Positions 8,228-15,853 of a stretch of 64,000 nucleotides of DNA are shown piece after piece. Position numbers and translations under genes: made by a program. Below the pieces are notes generated by a model, which saw only the letters and a list, made by a program, of their open reading frames with translations, was not told the origin of the DNA and searched no databases. The DNA is from Aestuariimicrobium sp. p3-SID1156 (lineage in GTDB: Bacteria; Actinomycetota; Actinomycetes; Propionibacteriales; Propionibacteriaceae): assembly GCF_025144225.1 (NCBI RefSeq), contig NZ_JALXXB010000001.1:434001-498000 (forward strand). The letters are read 5' to 3'. Numbering within the stretch: position 1 is the first letter of the stretch; each line of letters starts with the position of its first letter.

Positions 8228-9358
8228 TCAACTCGCCTTGCGCAGCAACTCGGCCAGATGCTCCTGGCTGGGCTGTACCGGATTGAAGGGGGTGCAGGTG
8301 TCCTGCATCGCCGTGGCCGCAAGATCGGGAATGGCGGCGGCCAGTTCGTGACGGTCGATACCCAGCCCCGTCAGTGAATCCGGGATACCGATGGCAGTGC
8401 GCAGCCGACGAACTTCAGCGCACAATGCCAGGGCGAGGTTTCGACGGGTCGCGGCCTGAAGCCCCAGCAGGTGGGCGATGTGCGCATAGCGATCGGCGAC
8501 TTCGCTGATCCCGTGCGGTCCGTACGTGACCGGTCCGGCGTTGAACTCCATCACCACCGGAAGCAGGACGGCGTTGAGCCGCCCGTGGGGCTTGTGGAAG
8601 GCCCCTCCCAGCGCGTGGGCCAGGCTGTGGGTGATGCCGAGCCCGCTGTTCTCGAAGGCCATGGCTGCCATGGTGGAGGCATTGTGCATCCTTTCCCGTG
8701 CGGCAAGGTCCTGACCGTCGTGGACGGCCGTCTCCAGGTTCTGGAAGATCAGCTGGCACGCCTTCTCGGCGAAGGCATCGGAGAAGTCGTTGCGGGCCGT
8801 GCAGACGTAGGCCTCCAGGGCGTGCGTGACGGCATCCATTCCAGTGTCCCCGGTGAGGGAGGGGGGCAGGGTACGTGTGACGACGGGGTCCAGGATGGCC
8901 ATCGCGGGAGCCATGTCGTCGCTCACGAGGGCCACCTTGCGCTGGGGGTGTTCGGAGGTGACGACCGCGAAGGATGTGACCTCCGACCCGGAACCGGAGG
9001 TGCTGGGGATGGCCACGAGTCCGTGGGCGGGAGCATCGTTGTGCTGCTGGGCCACCTTGCAGATGGCCTTCGCAGTGTCGAGGGCGGAGCCGCCGCCCAG
9101 GGCCACGACGGTGTCCGGGTCTGCGTTCAGGTAGGCCTCCACCCCCCTGCTGATCTGGGTGACGGTGGGGTCGGGCTCGACTTCGCTGAAGACGGTCAGT
9201 CTGGCGCCGGCGAGGTACTTGCGCACGGAGTCCATGACGGGCGTTGTGGCGAGGAAGGGGTCGGTGACCACCAGGACGTCAGTGGCTCCGATCTCGGCGA
9301 GGTGGGCCAGCGAGTCCTTGCCCTGGTGGATGGTGGTGGCGATGCGGAAGCGGGTCAT
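8228..9358 (-). CDS. pduQ: Iron-containing alcohol dehydrogenase, probable propanol dehydrogenase PduQ
   Basis: A 376-residue group III (Fe-dependent) alcohol dehydrogenase. It shows GGGSALDTAKAICK, STSGSGSEVTSF, TGDTGMDAVTHALEAYV and the His-containing LAHALGGAFHKPHG iron-ligand region. It overlaps pocR by 4 bp (ATGA) at the end of the left pdu arm, so propionaldehyde reduction to 1-propanol with NAD+ recycling (PduQ) is the likely role. The substrate is inferred from context; related enzymes use other short-chain alcohols. Confidence 0.82.
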   Translation of the reverse strand: MTRFRIATTIHQGKDSLAHLAEIGATDVLVVTDPFLATTPVMDSVRKYLAGARLTVFSEVEPDPTVTQISRGVEAYLNADPDTVVALGGGSALDTAKAICKVAQQHNDAPAHGLVAIPSTSGSGSEVTSFAVVTSEHPQRKVALVSDDMAPAMAILDPVVTRTLPPSLTGDTGMDAVTHALEAYVCTARNDFSDAFAEKACQLIFQNLETAVHDGQDLAARERMHNASTMAAMAFENSGLGITHSLAHALGGAFHKPHGRLNAVLLPVVMEFNAGPVTYGPHGISEVADRYAHIAHLLGLQAATRRNLALALCAEVRRLRTAIGIPDSLTGLGIDRHELAAAIPDLAATAMQDTCTPFNPVQPSQEHLAELLRKAS

Positions 9359-10632
9359 GCGGAGTCCTCGACAGATTCGGGCGTCTCCGTGTGCCCGCGC
9401 CGGAACTCCGAGGGGGTCAGGCCGATGTAGGCCTTGAACGATCGGGAGAAGTAGTTCGCGGGACGGAAACGCAGGTCGGCGGCGATGCGCAGCACCGGTT
9501 GGTCGGAGTACAGGAGCAGGTACTTCGCTCGGGCGATGCGCTTGGACGTGACGTAGTCGATGAAGGTTCGGCCCGTCTGCGCCTTGAAGGTTCGTGAGAG
9601 GTGGTGCTGGGAGAGGTTCATGAACTCGGCGGCCTGCTGCAGGGTCAGGAAGGCTACCGGGTTGCGTTCGATGTGGTTGATGAGGTCGTTGAGGGTGCGT
9701 GCTCGTCGCCCCTGGGAGTGTTCGAGGGAGGCGTGCATGCAGAAGAGCAGTCCGAGGAGGTGCTCCTCGGCTTCATAGCGGGTGACGTGGGTGCGACTGC
9801 GGGAGCGTTCCTGGTTGATGCGCCGGGAGACCTCGGCAGCGGCGTCGGCATCGAGCTCCTGGGCGATCGCCCAGATCCCGTCGGCGCTCTCGTGCAGCAG
9901 GTCGCGTCCGATGCGCTTCTGCTGGGGGCCGTCCTCGGGTTTGAAGAGGCGGTCCAGCTGCTGGCGCACGATGGCCACCGCTCGGGGCAGGTCGTCATCG
10001 TTGAAGGCGCGGCGCAGGGCGACGACGTCGAGTCGCCGGGACGAGGTCTCGATGCGGGAAGAGCGAGGGGGGACAGGGCGGACTTCGGCGCGCAGCGGGG
10101 TAGGAGAAGCCTCACCGGCGCTGGTGGCGCTGCTGATCAAGCCCTTCATCAGGGCATTGAGGGTGTCTGCCGCAGCACGCACCCGGCTGATCGACATCAC
10201 CGGCACGGCGTCGCGCTGGCGACGCAGGTCGTCACTCAGCGTCGTCGGACCGTAAACCGCGACCGTCGGCAGGGAATGGGTCTCGTCAGTGGGCAGGCGC
10301 ACCTGGCCGCACATCATCGCGCCGAGGTAGTCTTCACCCACCAGCAGCGGGATCGAGAAGTCCACTAGCCCGGCATGGCACAGGTAGATGTGCGGGCCGG
10401 CGCGCATCGCGCCCTGCAGGCCACCGTGGGCATCGCAACTCATGCAATCGGCGCGGCGTTTGTCGTCGGCGCGCATGCTGGAGCAGAAGTCGGTGAAGCC
10501 TGAGGCCGAGGTGACCGGCTTGCCGCGATAGTCCACCAGGATCGCGGCCAGGCCCATGGCCATCGCGAACTGGTCCTGCACCTGTTGCAATTGCTCCAGT
10601 GGCACGAGCTCAGTGATCAGCTTGCCCGGCAT
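9355..10632 (-). CDS. pocR: PocR-type sensory AraC-family regulator
   Basis: A 425-residue regulator. The N-terminal ~170 residues form a PocR sensory domain (ILVDYRGKPVTSASGF, paired cysteines in DCMSCD, IYLCHAGLVDFSIPL). The C-terminal ~100 residues are an AraC/XylS double helix-turn-helix (LSQHHLSRTFKAQTGRTF, then LRIAADLRFRPANYFSRSFK). In Salmonella PocR activates pdu and cob genes in response to 1,2-propanediol; position inside this pdu locus supports the same job here. The start shares one base with the pduV stop (TGATG). Confidence 0.88.
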   Translation of the reverse strand: MPGKLITELVPLEQLQQVQDQFAMAMGLAAILVDYRGKPVTSASGFTDFCSSMRADDKRRADCMSCDAHGGLQGAMRAGPHIYLCHAGLVDFSIPLLVGEDYLGAMMCGQVRLPTDETHSLPTVAVYGPTTLSDDLRRQRDAVPVMSISRVRAAADTLNALMKGLISSATSAGEASPTPLRAEVRPVPPRSSRIETSSRRLDVVALRRAFNDDDLPRAVAIVRQQLDRLFKPEDGPQQKRIGRDLLHESADGIWAIAQELDADAAAEVSRRINQERSRSRTHVTRYEAEEHLLGLLFCMHASLEHSQGRRARTLNDLINHIERNPVAFLTLQQAAEFMNLSQHHLSRTFKAQTGRTFIDYVTSKRIARAKYLLLYSDQPVLRIAADLRFRPANYFSRSFKAYIGLTPSEFRRGHTETPESVEDSA

Positions 10633-11081
10633 CAGGCCACCCCCTCGGCTGCGAGTCGGGCCATGGCGTCCCCCAGCTCCACGATTCCTTGACCAGTCAC
10701 CGCACTGGTCTCGACGATCTCGGCCACTGCAGCGTTCTCCAGCCGTTCTCGGGCCATCCGGATGCCGTCATCGGGGGCGATGTCGACCTTGGTCACGACC
10801 CCGAGCACTGGGCAGGTGAACATGGTCGCGAAGCCCGGCGGCACCCGGGACTCCTCGCCGGCAGCTGACTCCAGGAGGAGGGCCAGGTCGGCCTCATGGC
10901 TGGTGAGCAGCAGGGCATGGTTGAACCGACCGTGTTCGACGTACTCGCCGGGGGTGTCGATGACGTCCCCCTCGGCGACGATCGCCTGGGTCTTGAGTTC
11001 GGTGCGCTCGTCGCCCCGCAGGGCCTGGGCGAGGGTGGTCTTGCCGCAGCCGATCGGACCCAGCAACATCGCCCTCGTCAT
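10632..11081 (-). CDS. pduV: Microcompartment-associated small GTPase (PduV/EutP family)
   Basis: A 149-residue P-loop protein: G1 GPIGCGKTT, a DTPGEY switch-II-like G3, and TKVD as G4. Family members PduV and EutP associate with the outside of microcompartments or help position them; EutP-type proteins may also have acetate-kinase-like activity. It overlaps the pduU stop by 4 bp (ATGA), so it is translationally coupled to that shell gene. Confidence 0.85.
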   Translation of the reverse strand: MTRAMLLGPIGCGKTTLAQALRGDERTELKTQAIVAEGDVIDTPGEYVEHGRFNHALLLTSHEADLALLLESAAGEESRVPPGFATMFTCPVLGVVTKVDIAPDDGIRMARERLENAAVAEIVETSAVTGQGIVELGDAMARLAAEGVA

Positions 11082-11425
11082 GAGCGGGTCACCTCCGCAG
11101 GGGTAAAACCGAGGATGTCGCGCAGCGTCTCCACGACGGCCCTCACAGCCGATTCCACGTCGGCAAGGGCGCCCACCAGCAGCAGCGAGCCGGAGAAGCG
11201 GTCGATGAAGCCGACCTGGACGCTGGAGGCCTTGGTGGCCACGTCGGCGGCGATGATGGCGGCCTCGGCGGGCGTGATGGTGAGCACCCCGACGGCGCCG
11301 CGCAGTTCCCCGCGCAGGCCGAGCTTGGCGTACAACGCCTCGTCCGGGTTGGCGATCACATGGGCAATCGTGACCTGCTTCCCCGGGACGAATTCCTGGA
11401 TGATCCGGGTCTTCGTCTCCTCCAT
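11078..11425 (-). CDS. pduU: Microcompartment shell protein, PduU/EutS type
   Basis: A circularly permuted BMC-domain shell hexamer subunit, 115 residues from ATG 11425. The N-terminal TRIIQEFVPGKQVTIAHVIA is the beta-barrel-forming extension of PduU/EutS, followed by LGVLTITPAEAAII-like BMC elements (seen as VGVLTITPAEAAIIAAD). ATG 11425 is preferred over the in-frame upstream start at 11461 because a GGAG lies 9 bases upstream. It is the first gene of the left pdu arm and is transcribed away from pduA. Confidence 0.88.
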   Translation of the reverse strand: MEETKTRIIQEFVPGKQVTIAHVIANPDEALYAKLGLRGELRGAVGVLTITPAEAAIIAADVATKASSVQVGFIDRFSGSLLLVGALADVESAVRAVVETLRDILGFTPAEVTRS

Positions 11426-11748
11426 GACAGTCACTCCTTCGGTCCGCGTCGGCGATGACACGGGCCCCTAGATTCCTTCCAGCCTACGTCTCAGACCTGG
11501 GGATGGGAACGGTGGGATATGGGCTTCGTCAACCCTCGAAAAGGTGCCTGGAGCATTGAAGGTGTGAACTTCGGACGGGATCTGGTTCCGGATGTACACA
11601 ATCCGGACATTCCCGGGTGATGGAGGGCAATTTCCCGGCCCTCAACACGCCCTCGTGGTGAAAGGTATGGCCCGAACCCTGTCCTGGACTCCTGCCTACG
11701 ATCACGCCAGCGCACCCCGCCGCAGAGATTCAAAGAGGAGTCACAGTC
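11426..11748. promoter_or_regulatory. Divergent pdu control region
   Basis: This 323-bp gene-free stretch separates pduU (left) from pduA (right) and must hold both promoters. It contains a symmetric repeat at 11587-11607 and three copies of a CGGA(C/T) core (see the operator entry). No cobalamin-riboswitch B12 box was recognised, and no clear sigma-A promoter could be fixed by eye. The pduA ribosome-binding site AGAGGAG lies just before its ATG. Confidence 0.7.
11570..11609. promoter_or_regulatory. Candidate PocR operator cluster
   Basis: A perfect inverted repeat, TCCGGAT-(7)-ATCCGGA, spans 11587-11607. The CGGA core also recurs as direct copies at 11572, 11589 and 11604 (17 and 15 bp apart), as expected for an AraC-family activator reading direct repeats. 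Its assignment to PocR is inferred from the adjacent regulator gene. Confidence 0.4.
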
Positions 11749-12027
11749 ATGCAGGAAGCTCTCGGAATGGTCGAGACCAAGGGATTCGTCGGCGCGGTTG
11801 AAGCCGCTGACGCCATGGTCAAGTCGGCCAATGTCACCCTGATCGGCCACAAGTCGATCGGTGCCGGACTGGTCACCGTGCTCGTGCGCGGCGACGTCGG
11901 CGCCGTCAAGGCCGCCACCGATGCAGGCAGTACCGCTGCCCGTGCCGTCGGTGAGGTCGTCTCCACCCACGTCATTCCCCGCCCCCACTCCGACGTGGAG
12001 AAGATCCTCCCGTCGCAGGCTGACTGA
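11749..12027 (+). CDS. pduA: Microcompartment shell protein PduA
   Basis: A 92-residue single-BMC-domain hexamer protein that tiles the facets of the microcompartment. Typical sequence: [20 protein letters not shown] at the start, [13 protein letters not shown] in the middle, [11 protein letters not shown] at the end. PduA pores are thought to admit propanediol. It is the first gene of the right arm, with AGAGGAG as ribosome-binding site. It is very close in sequence to pduJ (18674), which implies a duplication as in other pdu loci. Confidence 0.95.
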   Translation: MQEALGMVETKGFVGAVEAADAMVKSANVTLIGHKSIGAGLVTVLVRGDVGAVKAATDAGSTAARAVGEVVSTHVIPRPHSDVEKILPSQAD

Positions 12028-12044
12028 ATCCAAGGAGCAGAAGT

Positions 12045-12833
12045 ATGTCCGAAGACGTGATGGCCAAGGTCATGGCTGAGGTCATGAAGCGGGTCGAGGG
12101 CCAGGCCGCCCCCGCAACCCCGGCGGCGACTGTGGGTCGCAAACCGCAGCTCACCGAGTTCGTCGGGGTCAATCCGCTGGGTGACACCATCGGGCTGGTG
12201 ATCGCCAATGTGGACGAGCAGATCACCGAGCTGATGAGGATGGACAAGCCCTACCGCTCGATCGGCATCGTAGGTGGCCGCACCGGCGCGGGACCGCACA
12301 TCTTCGCCGCCGACGAAGCGGTGAAGGCAACCAACTCCGAGATCGTGACGATCGAACTGGCCCGCGACACCAAGGGCGGGGCTGGTCACGGCTGCCTGAT
12401 CGTGTTCGGTGCCGAGGACGTCTCCGACGCCCGCCGCGCCGTCGAGGTCACCCTCAAGGAGCTTGACCGCACCTTCGGCGACGTCTACGGCAATGACGCC
12501 GGCCACCTGGAGTTCCAGTACACCGCCCGCGCGAGCTACGCCCTCGAGAAGGCCTTCGGCGCCCCGATCGGGAAGGCCTTCGGCATCACCGTCGGCGCAC
12601 CGGCTGCCATCGGCGTCGTGCTGGCCGACACCGCCGTCAAGGCCTCGACGATCGACGTCATCGCCTACTCCAGCCCGGCCCAGGGCACCAGCTTCTCCAA
12701 CGAGGTCATTTCGGCCTTCCACGGTGATTCCGGTGCCGTGCGCCAGGCGATCATCGCTGCTCGCGAGGTTGGCAAGCAGTTGCTCGGAGCCCTGGGTGAA
12801 GCCCCCGGCTCCACGACCCGTCCCTACATCTGA
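12045..12833 (+). CDS. pduB: Microcompartment shell protein PduB
   Basis: A 262-residue tandem-BMC trimer protein. Domain 1 covers ~40-140 (FVGVNPLGDTIGLVIANV) and domain 2 ~150-262 (EFQYTARASYALEKAFG, SFSNEVISAFHGDSGAV). The N-terminal extension (EDVMAKVMAEVMKRVEG) is an amphipathic helix resembling the start of the core enzymes; in Salmonella the PduB N-terminus links shell to cargo. No obvious internal Met for a short PduB' form is seen near residue 38. AAGGAG precedes the ATG. Confidence 0.95.
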   Translation: MSEDVMAKVMAEVMKRVEGQAAPATPAATVGRKPQLTEFVGVNPLGDTIGLVIANVDEQITELMRMDKPYRSIGIVGGRTGAGPHIFAADEAVKATNSEIVTIELARDTKGGAGHGCLIVFGAEDVSDARRAVEVTLKELDRTFGDVYGNDAGHLEFQYTARASYALEKAFGAPIGKAFGITVGAPAAIGVVLADTAVKASTIDVIAYSSPAQGTSFSNEVISAFHGDSGAVRQAIIAAREVGKQLLGALGEAPGSTTRPYI

Positions 12834-12844
12834 TCGAGGCACCC

Positions 12845-14506
12845 ATGCGTTCCAAGAGATTTGAGGCGCTCGATGCGCGCCCAGTGAACCAGGACGGCTT
12901 CGTCACCGAATGGGCTGAAGTCGGTCTGATCGCGATGGAGTCACCCAATGACCCCAAGCCCTCGATCCGCATCGAGGGTGGCCGGGTCGTCGAGCTCGAC
13001 GGCAAGGCCTTGAAGGACTTCGACATGCTCGACACCTTCATCGCCGAGTACGGCATCAACCTGGACCGGGCCGAGGAAGTCTGCCGGATGGACTCCACCG
13101 AATTGGCCAAGATGTTGGTGGACGTGAACGTGCCTCGTTCACACCTCATTGAGCTCTCCACGGCGATGACGCCTGCCAAGATCACTGAGGTCGTCGGCAG
13201 GATGAGCGTCCTGGAGATGATGATGGCGGTCTCCAAGATGCGTTCGCGCCAGTCCCCGGCCAACCAGTGCCATGTCACCAATGTGCGTGACAATCCGGTG
13301 CAGATCGCCGCAGACGCCGCCGAGGCGGCGATGCGCGGGTTCGCCGAGATGGAGACCACCGTCGGCATTGTCCGCTATGCCCCCTTCAATGCACTGTCAT
13401 TGCTGGTGGGTGCCCAGGTGGGCCGTCCCGGCATCCTCACCCAGTGCGCGGTGGAGGAGGCCACTGAGCTCCAGATCGGCATGCGGGGCCTGACTGCCTA
13501 CGCCGAGACGGTTTCGGTCTACGGCACCGAGCAGGTGTTCATGGATGGTGACGACACACCGTGGTCGAAGGCCTTCCTGGCCTCTTGTTACGCCTCGCGA
13601 GGCCTGAAGATGCGCTTCACCTCGGGCACTGGCTCGGAGGTCCAGATGGGCTCTGCGGAGGGCAAGTCGATGCTGTACCTGGAGGCCCGCTGCCTCTACG
13701 TGACCAAGGGGGCCGGCTCGCAGGGCAGCCAGAACGGTTCGGTGAGCTGCGTGGGTGTGCCCGCCGGTGTGCCCGGGGGCATTCGCGCCATCCTGGCCGA
13801 GAACCTCATCGCCATGATGCTCGACCTCGAGTGCGCCTCCTCCAACGACCAGACCTTCACCCACTCCGACCTGCGTCGCGTGGCCCGCTCCCTGATGCAG
13901 TTCGTGCCCGGCACTGACTACATCTGCTCGGGCTACTCCTCCATGCCGAACTACGACAACATGTTCGCCGGTTCGAACTGGGACGCCGAGGACTTCGACG
14001 ACTGGACCACCATCCAGCGCGACCTCAAGGTCGATGGAGGCCTGCAGCCAGTCCTCGAGGAGGACGTGGTCAGGGTTCGCAACAAGGCAGCGCGTGCCAT
14101 CCAGGCAGCGTTCAAGGGGCTCGGCCTGCCCGAGATCACCGATGCCGAGGTCGAGGCAGCCACCTACGCACACGGTTCCCATGACATGCCTGATCGCAAT
14201 GTGGTCGATGACCTCAAGGCGGCCCAGGAGATGATGAACCGCAATGTCACCGGTGTGGACGTGGTCAAGGCACTGGCCGAGAACGGCTTCGAGGACGTTG
14301 CCCGTTCGGTGTTCAACGTGGTCCGCCAGCGTGTGGCCGGGGATTACCTGCACACCGCCTCGATGCTCGACTCCGACTTCAACGTCATCTCGGCAGTCAA
14401 CCAGCCCAATGACTACGTCGGTCCCCAGACCGGCTACCAGATCTCGGATGAGCGGTGGGAACAGTTGAAGTTCCACCGCAGGGCCGTCAGCGCGGAAAGC
14501 ATTTGA
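12845..14506 (+). CDS. pduC: B12-dependent diol dehydratase large subunit
   Basis: A 553-residue catalytic alpha subunit of adenosylcobalamin-dependent propanediol dehydratase, which converts 1,2-propanediol to propionaldehyde (and glycerol to 3-hydroxypropionaldehyde). Family landmarks include KRFEALDARPVNQDGF at the N-terminus, QVGRPGILTQCAVEEATEL, SGTGSEVQMG, LECASSNDQTFTHSD and the ICSGYSSMPNYDNMFAG active-site region. The length equals that of characterised homologues. It cannot be separated from glycerol dehydratase by eye, but the surrounding locus is pdu type. Confidence 0.96.
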   Translation: MRSKRFEALDARPVNQDGFVTEWAEVGLIAMESPNDPKPSIRIEGGRVVELDGKALKDFDMLDTFIAEYGINLDRAEEVCRMDSTELAKMLVDVNVPRSHLIELSTAMTPAKITEVVGRMSVLEMMMAVSKMRSRQSPANQCHVTNVRDNPVQIAADAAEAAMRGFAEMETTVGIVRYAPFNALSLLVGAQVGRPGILTQCAVEEATELQIGMRGLTAYAETVSVYGTEQVFMDGDDTPWSKAFLASCYASRGLKMRFTSGTGSEVQMGSAEGKSMLYLEARCLYVTKGAGSQGSQNGSVSCVGVPAGVPGGIRAILAENLIAMMLDLECASSNDQTFTHSDLRRVARSLMQFVPGTDYICSGYSSMPNYDNMFAGSNWDAEDFDDWTTIQRDLKVDGGLQPVLEEDVVRVRNKAARAIQAAFKGLGLPEITDAEVEAATYAHGSHDMPDRNVVDDLKAAQEMMNRNVTGVDVVKALAENGFEDVARSVFNVVRQRVAGDYLHTASMLDSDFNVISAVNQPNDYVGPQTGYQISDERWEQLKFHRRAVSAESI

Positions 14507-14515
14507 GGTGGGAGC

Positions 14516-15193
14516 ATGAGCACCACGATTGACGAAGCAACCCTGAAGAGCATCATCGCCGAGGTGATGCGCGAACTGCAGCCGGACGTCCAGCCCAAGG
14601 CCTCCACGCCAACTGCCAAGCAGGACCCTCCCCAGGGTGGACGGATCTCCTTCGAGGAGAAGGGTGAGGCCCAGCGCGGCACTGACCCCACCGAGGTGGT
14701 CATCGCCCTGGCTCCCGGGTTCAGCACCCAGCAATTCGAAACCATCACCGGGCTGCCCCATGGCGATGTCATCAAGGAGGTGTGTGCAGGCATCGAGGAG
14801 GAGGGCCTGACCTACCGGTTCATCCGCGTGCTGCGCACCTCCGACGTCGGATTTATCGCCCACGACGCCGCCAAGCTGTCCGGCTCGGGCATCGGCATCG
14901 GCATCCAGTCCAAGGGCACCACGGTGATCCACCAGCGCGACCTTCCCCCGCTGTCCAACCTCGAGCTGTTCTCCCAGGCCCCCCTGATCGACCTGGAGAC
15001 CTTCCGGGCCATCGGCAAGAACGCCGCCAAGTATGCCCAGGGTGAGTCGCCCCAGCCTGTCCCGGTGCGCAATGACCAGATGGCCCGTCCCAAGTACCAA
15101 GCCATCGCCGCGCTGCTGCACATCAAGGAGACCCAGCTGGTCCAGCAGGGCGCCAAGGCACGTGAACTCAAAGTCCAGGCTGTGAGGAGCTGA
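14516..15193 (+). CDS. pduD: Diol dehydratase medium subunit
   Basis: A 225-residue beta subunit that helps form the cobalamin site with PduC. It begins with a helix ([15 protein letters not shown]) that matches the encapsulation peptides of core enzymes, followed by a flexible spacer. The folded core starts at about residue 50 with [13 protein letters not shown] and contains [18 protein letters not shown]. The gap to pduC is only 9 bp, with GGTGGGAG as ribosome-binding site. Confidence 0.94.
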   Translation: MSTTIDEATLKSIIAEVMRELQPDVQPKASTPTAKQDPPQGGRISFEEKGEAQRGTDPTEVVIALAPGFSTQQFETITGLPHGDVIKEVCAGIEEEGLTYRFIRVLRTSDVGFIAHDAAKLSGSGIGIGIQSKGTTVIHQRDLPPLSNLELFSQAPLIDLETFRAIGKNAAKYAQGESPQPVPVRNDQMARPKYQAIAALLHIKETQLVQQGAKARELKVQAVRS

Positions 15194-15195
15194 CC

Positions 15196-15750
15196 ATGGA
15201 ATCCGAAGAACTCATCCGGACGATCATGGCTGAGGTCATGGCGAACCTGGACAAGGATGCGGTGACCTTCGCCAAGAAGGAACCCACCACCCAGCAGGCG
15301 CGTCAGCAGTCGCCACAGGCCGCTGCGGCTCCCTCGGCGACAGTGACCAAGGAGCAGTACCCCTTGGGCGAACATGTCGCTCATCGGATCAAGACCCCGA
15401 CCGGAAAGTCGCTGGCCGAGTGCACCTTCGAGGGAGTCATGTCCGGCCAGATCAAGGCCGAGGACATGCGCATCTCCCCCGAAACCCTGGAGATGCAGGC
15501 CCAGGTCGCCGACTCAGTCGGCCGCACCACGCTGGCGACCAACTTCCGTCGGGCATCCGAGCTGATCGCGGTTCCCGACGACAAGCTGCTCGCCACCTAC
15601 GACGCACTGCGTCCCTACCGCTCCACCAAGAAGGAGCTGTACGACCTCGCCGACGAGCTCGAGCGCGAGTACAAGTGCTCGGTCAACGCCGCCTTCATCC
15701 GTGAGGCTGCCGACGTCTACGAGGCACGCGGACGCCTTCGCGGCGACTGA
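15196..15750 (+). CDS. pduE: Diol dehydratase small subunit
   Basis: A 184-residue gamma subunit of the dehydratase. The N-terminal helix ELIRTIMAEVMANL again looks like an encapsulation tag; a Gln/Ala-rich spacer follows, then the core beginning YPLGEHVAHRIKTPTG. Characteristic RRASELIAVPDDKLLATYD and LRPYRSTKKELYDLADEL are present. Only 2 bp separate it from pduD. A strong hairpin follows its stop codon. Confidence 0.94.
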   Translation: MESEELIRTIMAEVMANLDKDAVTFAKKEPTTQQARQQSPQAAAAPSATVTKEQYPLGEHVAHRIKTPTGKSLAECTFEGVMSGQIKAEDMRISPETLEMQAQVADSVGRTTLATNFRRASELIAVPDDKLLATYDALRPYRSTKKELYDLADELEREYKCSVNAAFIREAADVYEARGRLRGD

Positions 15751-15760
15751 TATGTGGCAT

Positions 15761-15788
15761 CGCCCGCCCCGGGCTCTCGGGGCGGGCG
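15761..15788 (+). promoter_or_regulatory. GC-rich intercistronic hairpin between pduE and pduG
   Basis: A perfect 11-bp stem (CGCCCGCCCCG / CGGGGCGGGCG) with a 6-nt loop lies in the only long gap (103 bp) among the dehydratase and reactivase genes. No U-tract follows, so it is more likely an attenuator or an mRNA-end stabiliser than a full terminator. It would favour dehydratase over reactivase expression (inference). Confidence 0.6.
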
Positions 15789-15853
15789 GGCCCACACCCG
15801 TGGGGGGCTCACCCGCAACCAGGCATCACCAGCAGCATCGAAAGGACAGGGCA

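Noticed and set aside
11462..11748. A cobalamin riboswitch ahead of pduA
   Set aside because: No B12 box or matching helices were seen; the spacer instead holds repeat-type operator sequences.
13397..15121. A 574-codon open frame antisense to pduC and pduD
   Set aside because: It mirrors the codon pattern of the dehydratase genes and spans two genes; a GC-bias artefact.
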